Source: Bacteroidota bacterium (GTDB taxonomy: Bacteria; Bacteroidota; Bacteroidia; SXHM01). Taken from it: a stretch of 64,000 nucleotides of DNA. The notes under the pieces are model-generated. The model ran no database searches and was not told where the DNA came from. It saw only the letters and a program-made list of their open reading frames with translations. A program made the position numbers and the translations under genes. How positions within the stretch are numbered: position 1 is the first letter of the stretch; each line of letters opens with the position of its first letter. Of this stretch, positions 52,568 through 61,016 are shown in pieces. Where the stretch lies: the NCBI GenBank assembly GCA_947479755.1, contig CANKAM010000002.1, positions 101,324-165,323 of the forward strand, written 5' to 3'.

Positions 52568-53462
52568 ATTTCTCCTTGTATTCGCGGTAAAGCTGCCTGA
52601 TTATTCCATCAGCTAAACCTATTTTAGGAACATAAATTTTGCTGCTGCCACAGCCTTTCATTATGTCAAGGAAAATTTCTGAAGCAGGAACAATAACATC
52701 TGCACGGTCAGGATTCATTTCCAGATTTTTTACGCGCTCTTCCAGCGAATAGGATTTTATCAATTTATAAACCTGCGTTACCTGACCAATTGTAAGTGAA
52801 GCATTTTTAGTAGCCTTTGTTCCACTGAGCTTAAAAATTTTATTGATGTTACCGCCAGAACCAATCAGATAAAGTGGTTTGTGTCTTGCAGTGGTTTTCT
52901 TCACCCACCTCTTCAGTTCCTTTTCATCTTCTTTTTTTACAATTCCTTTCAAATAACGCACTGCGCCAAGGTTGAATGAACGAGAGTCTACTAATTTGTT
53001 TTTTGCAAATAAGGTAAGTTCTGTGCTGCCTCCACCCACATCCACATACAGATAAGAGTTTTTGTGGTCCAACATTTCTTCAACGTGGGTTGAATAAATA
53101 ATATCGGCTTCTTCTTTTCCGTCAATTACTTCAATTTTAATTCCCGTTTCTTTTGCAATTTTTCTAACCACAGCAGCACTGTTTGTCGCTTCACGCATAG
53201 CGCTTGTAGCACAGGCCCGGTAAGAAATAATTCCCGTTGCATCCATCAGGTATTTAAATGATTTGATGGCAAGCAGCAGCGTGTTAATTTTTTTTGCACT
53301 TAATTTTTTCTCAGAAAAAGCCTCATCACCCAATCTAACAGGCACACGAATAAGTGTTGTCTTGCGGAATACATGAGTCTTCCCGTTTTCTATCACGTTC
53401 ATCAATAGCAAACGCATGGCGTTGGAGCCAATATCAATTGCTGCAAACGTGAGAATTTTCAT
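52560..53462 (-). CDS. Exopolyphosphatase/guanosine pentaphosphatase (Ppx/GppA)
   Basis: This 300-aa protein has the ASKHA phosphate-binding motifs FAAIDIGSNAMRLLL and YLYVDVGGGSTELTLF. It also carries CATSAMREATNS and a late ERVKNLEMNPDRADVIVPASEIF. It has the short single-module form without the C-terminal helical domain of E. coli Ppx. It degrades inorganic polyphosphate or pppGpp. It lies 79 nt downstream of ppk1 and its 3' end overlaps the ACMSD gene by 8 bp. A TAATTTTG promoter-like element ends 2 nt before its ATG. Confidence 0.93.
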   Translation of the reverse strand: MKILTFAAIDIGSNAMRLLLMNVIENGKTHVFRKTTLIRVPVRLGDEAFSEKKLSAKKINTLLLAIKSFKYLMDATGIISYRACATSAMREATNSAAVVRKIAKETGIKIEVIDGKEEADIIYSTHVEEMLDHKNSYLYVDVGGGSTELTLFAKNKLVDSRSFNLGAVRYLKGIVKKEDEKELKRWVKKTTARHKPLYLIGSGGNINKIFKLSGTKATKNASLTIGQVTQVYKLIKSYSLEERVKNLEMNPDRADVIVPASEIFLDIMKGCGSSKIYVPKIGLADGIIRQLYREYKEKSK

Positions 53463-53464
53463 CG

Positions 53465-53472
53465 CAAAATTA
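53465..53472 (-). promoter_or_regulatory. -7-like element (TAATTTTG) abutting the ppx start
   Basis: An exact TAnnTTTG on the minus strand, ending 2 nt before the ATG at 53462. Transcription from it would start within or just before the start codon. Confidence 0.35.
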
Positions 53473-53541
53473 TTTTCACAAAAATTGAATTTTAAAACGA
53501 TGAATCAACCCTATGTTGAAAAGTATTGGAAAAGTAAAGAC

Positions 53542-55602
53542 TTAGACTTTTCCGTGTTTTTCTTTCAGGTAATTGTAAAAAGCAACCTGCGAACGAATCT
53601 TTGTATTGGTGCTGCTGCGCTTATAGCGGTTAGTCTGAAACTCATCAATGATACGGGCTTTCACGTTTCCGCTCAATTGTATATTGAGCATTGTTCTTAA
53701 TTCCTGCTGTAATTCTTTAGAGTAAACAGGACAGGTAACTTCAACACGGTAATCGAGGTTGCGTGTCATCCAGTCTGCAGATGAAAAATAATACAACTCA
53801 TTTCCGCCATTACCGAAAACAAAAATGCGTGAATGTTCCAGATATCGGTCAACAATACTTACTGCTTCAATGTTTTCGCTCATTCCTTTTATGCCCGGAA
53901 TAAGTGAACAAACTCCGCGTATAATCATGTTTATTTTTACACCTGCTTTGCTTGCCTGATAAAGCTTTTTTATGAGTTCCATATCAACAAGATTATTCAT
54001 CTTCAAAATCATGTAAGCAGGTTTCCCCGCTTTGGCATTTTTAATTTCGGTGTTGATATGCAAAATCATTTTCTTTCGCATGGAATGAGGCGAAACAACT
54101 AAGTGTTGATACTTATGAGTATGAAAATTATTTTCGAAAAAATCAAAGAGTTTATTTACTTCTAACGTAATTTCTTTGCGTGAAGTAAACAGGCTGTGAT
54201 CGCTGTAAAGAGTAGCTGTCTGTTCATTAAAATTACCGGTTCCAACACTCGCATAGTAAGCAAACTTTCCGCCTTCTTTTCTTTTGATGATGCACATTTT
54301 GCTATGCACTTTTAATCCCGGAACACCATAAATAACTTTCACGCCTTCTTCCTGCAAAGCATTGCTCCACTGTATGTTTGCTTCTTCATCAAAACGCGCC
54401 TGAATTTCCATTATTACCGTAACCTCTTTTCCGTTTTTTACCGCACTGATCAGTGCATTAATAACGTTTGATTTTTTCGCCAAACGGTAAGCTGTCATTT
54501 TTATGGAAACAACATTTGGATCAATAGCTGCTTCGCGCAAGAGGTCAATGAAAGAACTAAAACTCTGATATGGGTAATGCAGCAGAATATCTCGTTTCTT
54601 CAGCACGTTAATAATGCTGGCTGTTGGATTCAGATATTTATTTGGAATTGCGGGCGAAGGATGATATTCAAGGTGTTTTCCACCTACATTCGGGAAACTG
54701 ATAAAGTCTTTGAAGTTGTGATAGCGTCCGCCCGGAATCAAATTATCTGCATTGTCAAACTTCATACTTTTAGTAATGAAATCAAGTAACTGGCGCGGCA
54801 TGGTACGGTCATAAACAAAACGAACAGGGTCGCCTTTTTTGCGTTGCTTCAGACTGCGAGACATTTTTTCTACCAGACTTCGCGCAAGGTCATTATCAAT
54901 GTTTAACTCCGCATCACGTGTTATTTTTATCGTAAAGGCTTTATCAAATTTCAGTTTCAGAACTTCAAAAATTTCCTGCATCGAAAAACGGATAACATCA
55001 TCAATGAGCATAATGTACTTTTTACCGTCTTTCTCGGGTAACACAATAAAACGTGAATGAACCGTAGTAGGAATTTCAATCAGTGAATACGGATTCTTTT
55101 CACTCTTTCTGCCAACAAAATTTACAGCCAAATAAATAGATTTCTCACGCAGGTAAGGAAAATCAGCGAGCTTGTAAAGCATGATGGGAACCAGCGTTGG
55201 TCGTATTATGCGGTGAAAATAATCTTTCACAAAAATTCCCTGCTCTTTTGATAATTGTGTTTCGTTGAGAATGAAAATATTTTCTTTTTTAAGTCCTGCT
55301 AAAATGTCGTTGTAGATTTCAAGTGAACGTTCCTGATGACGGATAACGATGTCATGAATCTGACCCAACAACTTTTTAGGTTTTGCTCCCAACAACTCTT
55401 TTGCACTTTTACCGAAATTTAAAATACGATTGATGGTAGCAACGCGTACGCGAAAAAATTCGTCCAGGTTATTAGAGAAAATGCCAAGAAAACGAATGCG
55501 CTGTACTAATGGAACCGTTGGATCGCCTGCTTCCTGCAGCACACGTTCGTTAAACGAAAGCCAGCTTATTTCACGGTTAATTATTTCCTTTTCCGGTTTC
55601 AT
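53542..55602 (-). CDS. ppk1: Polyphosphate kinase 1
   Basis: This 686-aa enzyme makes polyphosphate from ATP through a phospho-His. The N-terminal INREISWLSFNERVLQEAGDP, the LFGIFSNNLDEFFRVRVA-like block and VHSKMCIIKRKEGGKFAYYASVGTGNFNE (the catalytic His region) are diagnostic. LEHSRIFVFGNGGNELYYFSSADWMTRNLDYRVEV lies in the C2 domain. The length is standard. It overlaps sixA by 4 bp upstream and is followed by ppx/gppA, forming a polyphosphate-turnover cluster. Confidence 0.97.
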   Translation of the reverse strand: MKPEKEIINREISWLSFNERVLQEAGDPTVPLVQRIRFLGIFSNNLDEFFRVRVATINRILNFGKSAKELLGAKPKKLLGQIHDIVIRHQERSLEIYNDILAGLKKENIFILNETQLSKEQGIFVKDYFHRIIRPTLVPIMLYKLADFPYLREKSIYLAVNFVGRKSEKNPYSLIEIPTTVHSRFIVLPEKDGKKYIMLIDDVIRFSMQEIFEVLKLKFDKAFTIKITRDAELNIDNDLARSLVEKMSRSLKQRKKGDPVRFVYDRTMPRQLLDFITKSMKFDNADNLIPGGRYHNFKDFISFPNVGGKHLEYHPSPAIPNKYLNPTASIINVLKKRDILLHYPYQSFSSFIDLLREAAIDPNVVSIKMTAYRLAKKSNVINALISAVKNGKEVTVIMEIQARFDEEANIQWSNALQEEGVKVIYGVPGLKVHSKMCIIKRKEGGKFAYYASVGTGNFNEQTATLYSDHSLFTSRKEITLEVNKLFDFFENNFHTHKYQHLVVSPHSMRKKMILHINTEIKNAKAGKPAYMILKMNNLVDMELIKKLYQASKAGVKINMIIRGVCSLIPGIKGMSENIEAVSIVDRYLEHSRIFVFGNGGNELYYFSSADWMTRNLDYRVEVTCPVYSKELQQELRTMLNIQLSGNVKARIIDEFQTNRYKRSSTNTKIRSQVAFYNYLKEKHGKV

Positions 55603-56108
55603 TCTTCAGTTGTCTTCTTCTCTTTTTTAGGACTTTTCAGGAATAAGAGTTTTCCACTTTTGGTTTTAAGTTCCTTCCATTTTTCTACTTTGAAATTGAT
55701 TTTAGCAACAGACGATGTGGGCATTTTTTCCAATGCTTTTCCAGTCAGGTCATTCAGAAGGTATGTAAATGCGGGGTCGTGTCCTACCAGCATGGCAACA
55801 TCGTATTTGTCATCCATATTTCGCAATAAAGGAAGCAAGGCGTCTTTGCTGAAATCATAAACAATTTCGTTAATCACGATGCGATTGAAATGATATTTCA
55901 GTGTTCGTGCAAAAATAAGTGCAGTGGTTATTGCTCTGACTGCCGGACTTGTAATAAGTATATCGGGTGATATTTTCAGTGATTTCAGTTTCTCGGAAAC
56001 TTCAATGGCATCTTTTACTCCGCTTCGCTTTAATGGACGGTCGATGTCTGAAATATCAGCATCGTTCCAACTTGATTTGGCGTGACGAACAAGTAAAAGA
56101 GTTTTCAT
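55599..56108 (-). CDS. Histidine phosphatase SixA-like
   Basis: This 169-aa histidine-phosphatase-superfamily protein opens with MKTLLLVRHAKSSWNDADI; the RH motif holds the phosphorylated H9. A second catalytic His lies in AMLVGHDPAFTYLLNDL. It is closest to SixA-type phospho-His phosphatases. It is first in the unit with ppk1 (4-bp overlap). Since PPK works through a phospho-histidine, a regulatory link is attractive but unproven. Confidence 0.9.
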   Translation of the reverse strand: MKTLLLVRHAKSSWNDADISDIDRPLKRSGVKDAIEVSEKLKSLKISPDILITSPAVRAITTALIFARTLKYHFNRIVINEIVYDFSKDALLPLLRNMDDKYDVAMLVGHDPAFTYLLNDLTGKALEKMPTSSVAKINFKVEKWKELKTKSGKLLFLKSPKKEKKTTEE

Positions 56109-56173
56109 AATAATGTGAAAAATAAGAAGTATTAGAATTTAATGCTAAATAATTGCCAAAACTTAACTTTAAC

Positions 56174-57196
56174 TTAACGTTGGACTTTTCTACCCAAAGA
56201 CACTAAATATACCCCAACCGTAAACACCATCAGCGCACCAAACTGATGCAGCGAACCTAAGAAAACAGGATTAAGGTGCAGATTTAAAATGGTAATAATA
56301 CCCAGCACTACCTGAAACATAACAATCAGCATCATCAGTTGCACAGCGCTCTGCAAAACAGGATGTAATTTATTCCGCAGTGAATAAATCCAGAGAACTA
56401 TCACCATCAGCGTAAGCAAGTATGCAATGTTGCGATGAATAAATTGCAGCGTAATCGTATTCTCAAAAAGATTAAGCCATGCCGGTTGCAGCGTTCCCAT
56501 TTCAGAAGGAATAAAAGTGCTGCCCATCTTCGGAAAGGTATTATAAATATAACCTGCTTTTGTTCCGGCTACAAAGGCTCCGTAAATAAGTTGAAGTAAA
56601 ATAGCAAACAAAATAATCCAAGAAAAATTGCGGACAAACGCAGGAGTATTCAGTTCTTCTTTTGTCATAAGAGAAAGCGCAATCCACAGCGTATAGCCGA
56701 ATGTGATAAAAGCTGTAACAAGGTGCAACGCTAATCGGTAATGTGCCACAAAAGGATTATCAACCAATCCGCTACTCACCATATACCAACCGATAAACCC
56801 TTGTAAACCTCCAAGAAAAAAAACAATTACGAGCTTAGGAATTAAGCTGCGCTCTAATTTTTTGCGAATTAAAAAATAAAGGAAGGGAATAAGAAAAACC
56901 AACCCGATACTGCGACCAACAAGTCGATGAAAATATTCCCACCAGTAAATGTTTTTGAAATCGGTTAATTCAAAATGCGAATTAATTTTCTGGAATTGCG
57001 GAGTAAGTTTATATTCATCAAACTCCCGCATCCATTGTATTTCATTTAAGGGAGGTAGTGTTCCGGTAACTAATTTCCATTGCGTAATGGAAAGTCCCGA
57101 TCCGGTAAGGCGTGTGATGCCGCCAATTACCACCATGGCTGCAATCAGAAAGCAGCCTGTGAGAAGCCAGATGATGATGGGTTTGTTGTTGTTCAT
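56174..57196 (-). CDS. ctaA: Heme A synthase (COX15/CtaA)
   Basis: This 340-aa polytopic protein has eight hydrophobic helices. Conserved His/Glu motifs are GGITRLTGSGLSITQWK, YWWEYFHRLVGRSIG, FVAHYRLALHLVTAF, LQFIHRNIAYLLT and GSLHQFGALMVF. It oxidises heme O to heme A for aa3-type cytochrome oxidase, so the host respires oxygen. No oxidase subunit or ctaB is in the window. Its start is close to a large palindromic repeat on the upstream side. Confidence 0.95.
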   Translation of the reverse strand: MNNNKPIIIWLLTGCFLIAAMVVIGGITRLTGSGLSITQWKLVTGTLPPLNEIQWMREFDEYKLTPQFQKINSHFELTDFKNIYWWEYFHRLVGRSIGLVFLIPFLYFLIRKKLERSLIPKLVIVFFLGGLQGFIGWYMVSSGLVDNPFVAHYRLALHLVTAFITFGYTLWIALSLMTKEELNTPAFVRNFSWIILFAILLQLIYGAFVAGTKAGYIYNTFPKMGSTFIPSEMGTLQPAWLNLFENTITLQFIHRNIAYLLTLMVIVLWIYSLRNKLHPVLQSAVQLMMLIVMFQVVLGIITILNLHLNPVFLGSLHQFGALMVFTVGVYLVSLGRKVQR

Positions 57197-57206
57197 TTAT
57201 TATTCC

Positions 57207-57276
57207 CGTCATTGCGAGCTCAGCGAAGCAATCTCATACGTAAGATTGCTTCGGGTGAAAAACCCTCGCAATGACG
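57207..57276. repeat. Large palindromic repeat (CGTCATTGCG...CGCAATGACG), copy 2
   Basis: Outer arms CGTCATTGCGAG / CTCGCAATGACG and inner arms GCGAAGCAATCT / AGATTGCTTCG. It lies 9 nt past the acyl-CoA dehydrogenase stop and just upstream of ctaA on the minus strand. It is the same family as 33481-33574 but 24 bp shorter. Confidence 0.85.
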
Positions 57277-57285
57277 TTCCTTAAT

Positions 57286-58425
57286 TTACGCCAGAATACT
57301 CTTCCCGATAACCAACTTCTGTATCTCCGAAGTTCCTTCTCCAATGGTGCATAGTTTTGAATCGCGGTAAAACTTCTCCACCGGAAAATCTTTGGTATAG
57401 CCATATCCGCCAAAAATCTGAACCGCTTCAGTAGAAACTCTTACTGCAACTTCTGATGAATAGTATTTTGCCATTGCACCTTCTTTGGTCATGCGCTCGC
57501 CTCTGTTCTTCATATCGGCAGCCTGATAAATCAAGAGTTCTGCAGCTTCAATCTGAGTTGCCATGTCAGCCAGTTTAAAAGAGATAGCCTGGAAATTAGA
57601 AATAGGCTGACCAAACTGATGGCGCTCTTTTGAATATTTAACAGCAGCTTCGTAAGCGCCTTTTGCAATTCCTAAACCAAGAGCAGCTATGGAAATTCTT
57701 CCTCCGTCTAATACTTTCATTGCCTGAATAAATCCTTCACCTTCCTGTCCCAGCATCTGGCTTTTGTGTACTCTGCAATCCTGGAAAATCAATTCCGTTG
57801 TTTCGGATGCACGCATTCCCAATTTGTTTTCTTTTTTGCCTGAAGTAAAACCTGGTGTTCCGCGCTCAATAATAAAAGCACTCATACCTCGTGAATCACC
57901 TTTTGCACCTGTGCGAACAATTACTACAGCCACATCACCTGATTTACCGTGCGTGATAAAATTCTTTGCTCCGTTTATAACATAGTGATCACCATCTTTT
58001 TCGGCAACGGTTAACATACGCGCTGAATCAGAACCGGTGTTGGTTTCCGTTAAACCCCATGCTCCTATAAATTCGGCAGTAGCCAGTTTTGTTAAATATT
58101 TTTTCTTCTGCTCTTCGTTACCGAAATACATAATGTGTCCAGTACAAAGTGAGTTGTGTGCAGCCAATGAAAGTCCGATAGAACCGCACACTTTAGCTAC
58201 TTCAACAATAGCAGTTACGTATTCAAAGTATCCGAAACCTGAACCTCCGTATTCTGTTGGCACAAGAACACCCATCAATCCAAGGTCTCCCAGTTTCTTA
58301 AAAACGGGAACAGGAAATTCCTGGCTCTCGTCCCACTCCATCATTTTAGGACGAATTTCTTTATCTGCAAAATCACGCACCATTTGCGCAATCATTTTCT
58401 GGTTTTCGTTTTCGGTAAATTCCAT
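57286..58425 (-). CDS. Acyl-CoA dehydrogenase (short/medium-chain type)
   Basis: This 379-aa FAD enzyme shows LMGVLVPTEYGGSGFGY, GAWGLTETNTGSDSARM, the FVTHG-like ITHGKSGDVAVVIVRT, EGFIQAMKVLDGGRISIAA, KERHQFGQPISNFQAISFKLADMA and QIFGGYGYTKDFPVEKFYRDSK. The catalytic Glu is in TIGEGTSEIQKLVIG. It oxidises acyl-CoA in fatty-acid or branched-chain amino-acid breakdown; chain length cannot be fixed by eye. It is not in an evident operon. Confidence 0.96.
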   Translation of the reverse strand: MEFTENENQKMIAQMVRDFADKEIRPKMMEWDESQEFPVPVFKKLGDLGLMGVLVPTEYGGSGFGYFEYVTAIVEVAKVCGSIGLSLAAHNSLCTGHIMYFGNEEQKKKYLTKLATAEFIGAWGLTETNTGSDSARMLTVAEKDGDHYVINGAKNFITHGKSGDVAVVIVRTGAKGDSRGMSAFIIERGTPGFTSGKKENKLGMRASETTELIFQDCRVHKSQMLGQEGEGFIQAMKVLDGGRISIAALGLGIAKGAYEAAVKYSKERHQFGQPISNFQAISFKLADMATQIEAAELLIYQAADMKNRGERMTKEGAMAKYYSSEVAVRVSTEAVQIFGGYGYTKDFPVEKFYRDSKLCTIGEGTSEIQKLVIGKSILA

Positions 58426-58532
58426 GTTTTTATTTTGTTTATAGAACGCTTATTGATTATGGTCTTTATGATTTAAGATGATGCAAAATCATAATTAATC
58501 TTAACCATCATAAAAATCTGCGTTCCATCTTT

Positions 58533-59060
58533 TTAATAATTAACTAAACTGATTATTTCTTTTGAATATTTTTTCAATCGCTCATTGCCGTTTAAAAAAT
58601 CTAAGCCTACAATAAAAGCAAAACCCGAAACAGTTCCGCCCTGCATCTGAATAAGTTCTGCAGCAGCGCATGCTGTACCTCCTGTTGCCAGCAAATCATC
58701 GTGTACCAATACATTCCATCCGGGTTTAATTGCATCGGTGTGCATTTCTATTGTTGCGCTTCCGTATTCTAAATCGTAGGAATAAGAAACTGTTTTGTAA
58801 GGTAATTTCCCCGGTTTGCGTGCAGGAATGAAAGGAACATTTAATTGCTCTGATAACAATAGTGCGAAAAAAAATCCGCGGCTTTCAACGCCAACAATTG
58901 CATCTACAGGTGTTCCGTCAATGCGTCTGATAAATTCATTTACAATATCGCGACACAATTTGGGATCCATCAGAATGGGAGTGATGTCCTTGAAAAGAAT
59001 TCCCGGTTTAGGAAAATCAGGAATGTCGCGTATGGTGGCTTTTAACTGTTGGTCTATCAC
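58533..59060 (-). CDS. apt: Adenine phosphoribosyltransferase
   Basis: This 175-aa enzyme salvages adenine to AMP. The motifs PDFPKPGILFKDITPILMDP, VGVESRGFFFALLLSEQL, IPARKPGKLPYKTVSYSYDLEYG and the PRPP loop VLVHDDLLATGGTACAA are diagnostic. The start is GTG at 59060: an in-frame TAA lies just upstream and no early ATG fits. It is separated by 3 nt from the helix-hairpin-helix gene and probably co-transcribed with it. Confidence 0.97.
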   Translation of the reverse strand: MIDQQLKATIRDIPDFPKPGILFKDITPILMDPKLCRDIVNEFIRRIDGTPVDAIVGVESRGFFFALLLSEQLNVPFIPARKPGKLPYKTVSYSYDLEYGSATIEMHTDAIKPGWNVLVHDDLLATGGTACAAAELIQMQGGTVSGFAFIVGLDFLNGNERLKKYSKEIISLVNY

Positions 59061-59063
59061 AGG

Positions 59064-60068
59064 TTATTCAATCGTCAAATAGGGCACAATTTTACGGAAG
59101 ATATCCTCAGTAACCAAATGAGATTTCTTTATTCCTTCAACACTGTTAAAACGCCCGTGTTGCTGACGGATACTGACGATTGAATTGGCAATGTTATAGC
59201 GGATATAAGGATGCGCTTTCAGTTCGTCCAAGGTTGCGGTGTTAATGTTTAGTTTTTTCACCTCAAAAGGGTCAACGGTAAGAAAGGGTTCAATTTCAGC
59301 ATATCTTGCTGAATCAACTCTGTAAACTTCGCGTAATTGTTCTTTGCCATAAAAGCCCCCGAGTTTAGTTCTCAGTTCAATAATTTTCATGGCGGTGTAA
59401 GGTCCAATGCCTTTCACCTTTATCAGCTCCAGAGAATCGGCAGTGTTGATTTCAACAAGCACCGTTTGTTTTGCAGGATATTCCTTTTTCTCGAAGTATG
59501 TTTTCTTGTGAGAATAAATTTTCTCTTCCTGCTTTTCTTCGGGAACTACAATAAATGCTTCCAATCGTTCATACTCATCTTTGCTGATGGTGTACATTTT
59601 TGCAAAATCTTCTTTCTTGCGGAACTTGCCGCCTTTGTTGCGGTAGTTCAGAATTCCGGCTGCCTGCTTTTTACTTAAACCAAGTTTTACAAAATCTTCT
59701 TCGGTTGCAGTATTGGGATTGAAAATAAAAAGTTGCGCAGCAGGTTTTGAAGGACTTGCTATTTCATCAGCAATAAATCTTTGTGATGAATCATTATCCT
59801 GTTTTATTTCTGAGCTGGCAAGAAATTCATCTAACTGTTTTTGAAATGCAGATGTGTCGGGAGCCGCCTGACTATTATGGAAACGGTAAGAAAGTGTCAG
59901 AACAGTAAAAAAAAGAATCAGTGCAAGAATTGCAATGATTCCGTTGCGCTCTTTTTTATTGAATATAAAATAATCGCGAAGGAAATTGCTGAAAGAAGAA
60001 TGAACCTCTTTCTTTTTACTGTAAGATTTTTTGTTGAAAAAATCGCTGAGCCTTTCTTGAATTGACAT
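59064..60068 (-). CDS. Helix-hairpin-helix (ComEA-like) membrane-anchored protein
   Basis: This 334-aa protein has a basic N-terminus, one membrane helix (about 40-60, GIIAILALILFFTVLTLSY) and then three helix-hairpin-helix repeats: FNPNTATEEDFVKLGLSKKQAAGILNYR, EINTADSLELIKVKGIGPYTAMKIIELR and NINTATLDELKAHPYIRYNIANSIVSIR. ComEA-type modules bind DNA, often in uptake, but three-repeat bacteroidotal versions are uncharacterised. A GCTGTG/CACAGC hairpin sits directly before the ATG. It precedes apt by 3 nt. Confidence 0.85.
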   Translation of the reverse strand: MSIQERLSDFFNKKSYSKKKEVHSSFSNFLRDYFIFNKKERNGIIAILALILFFTVLTLSYRFHNSQAAPDTSAFQKQLDEFLASSEIKQDNDSSQRFIADEIASPSKPAAQLFIFNPNTATEEDFVKLGLSKKQAAGILNYRNKGGKFRKKEDFAKMYTISKDEYERLEAFIVVPEEKQEEKIYSHKKTYFEKKEYPAKQTVLVEINTADSLELIKVKGIGPYTAMKIIELRTKLGGFYGKEQLREVYRVDSARYAEIEPFLTVDPFEVKKLNINTATLDELKAHPYIRYNIANSIVSIRQQHGRFNSVEGIKKSHLVTEDIFRKIVPYLTIE

Positions 60069-60069
60069 C

Positions 60070-60088
60070 GCTGTGTTTTTAGCACAGC
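60070..60088 (-). promoter_or_regulatory. Hairpin next to the start of the helix-hairpin-helix gene
   Basis: GCTGTG and CACAGC with a 7-nt loop form a stem whose base is 1 nt from the ATG at 60068. It could limit ribosome access. Confidence 0.4.
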
Positions 60089-60107
60089 TAAAATAGAAAA
60101 AATCCGG

Positions 60108-61013
60108 TTATACTTTCTTTAGTTGCGCATCCAGAATTTTTAAACCTTCTTCAAATGAATGTGGTTTGTAATCCAGTTCACGGTAAGCTTTGTTAAGAAT
60201 AAAGCCTGTGCGTGGAGGGCGTTTTGCGGCTTGATACAAGGTGTCTGACTTTATCGGCTTCACAATTGATTTATCCAATTTCCAGAAATCGGCAACGCGG
60301 TAAACCAACTCCAAAATGCTCATGATGTCTTTTCCTGAAACGTGATAAATACCTTTTGCGCGTTTGTCAGCTGTGCTGATGCAGGCATCTGCAAGGTCTT
60401 CGGCCAATGTTGGCGAACGAAACTGGTCGTCAACGACATTGATGGGTTGTCCTTTTTCTAATGCGCCTTTTGCCCAGAGCACTACATTGCTGCGGCTCAT
60501 GTTATCAACTATTCCGTAAACAATAATGGTTCGCAGTATTGCCCAACTTATGTTGCTTTTCTGCAACACTTTTTCTGATTCATATTTTGAAAGTGCGTAG
60601 TAGGAGAGTGGATTAGGTTGGTCTTCTTCTTTATAAGGACCGGCTTCTCCGTCAAAAACAAAATCGGTGCTGAGGTGAATGAAATGAATAGCTGAGTTGC
60701 CAATTGCGTCAACAAAATTTTCAACAGCGGTAACGTTTGCTGCCCAACATTCTTCTCTTTTTGTTTCGCAGTCATCAACGTTGGTCATGGCTGCGGTGTT
60801 GATGATTACCTGTGGTTGAAAATTTTCAATTGCTACGCGAACATCTTCCAACTTTGAAATATCAAGATTGATGTAGGTATAACCATTTTTTTCGCGCAGT
60901 CGATTTTCGCCTTTTGAACCAGCAACAAGGTTTACATCGCTGCGTTGTAAAAGTTTGTAAATAATTTTTTGTCCAAGCAAACCATTGGAGCCGGTAACAA
61001 GAATAGCTGTCAT
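60108..61013 (-). CDS. dTDP-4-dehydrorhamnose reductase-like NAD(P)-dependent reductase
   Basis: This 301-aa extended SDR of the RmlD type has an N-terminal ILVTGSNGLLGQKIIYKLL, the NTAAMTNVDDCETKREECWAANV block, STDFVFDGEAGPYKEEDQP, and the active-site YYALSKYESEK (YxxxK). The mid-region DDQFRSPTLAEDLADACI is typical. It reduces a dTDP-4-keto sugar, or belongs to the close MAT2B-like group. The rest of the rhamnose pathway is not here. It starts 3 nt after the K+ channel gene. Confidence 0.88.
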   Translation of the reverse strand: MTAILVTGSNGLLGQKIIYKLLQRSDVNLVAGSKGENRLREKNGYTYINLDISKLEDVRVAIENFQPQVIINTAAMTNVDDCETKREECWAANVTAVENFVDAIGNSAIHFIHLSTDFVFDGEAGPYKEEDQPNPLSYYALSKYESEKVLQKSNISWAILRTIIVYGIVDNMSRSNVVLWAKGALEKGQPINVVDDQFRSPTLAEDLADACISTADKRAKGIYHVSGKDIMSILELVYRVADFWKLDKSIVKPIKSDTLYQAAKRPPRTGFILNKAYRELDYKPHSFEEGLKILDAQLKKV

Positions 61014-61016
61014 TTT

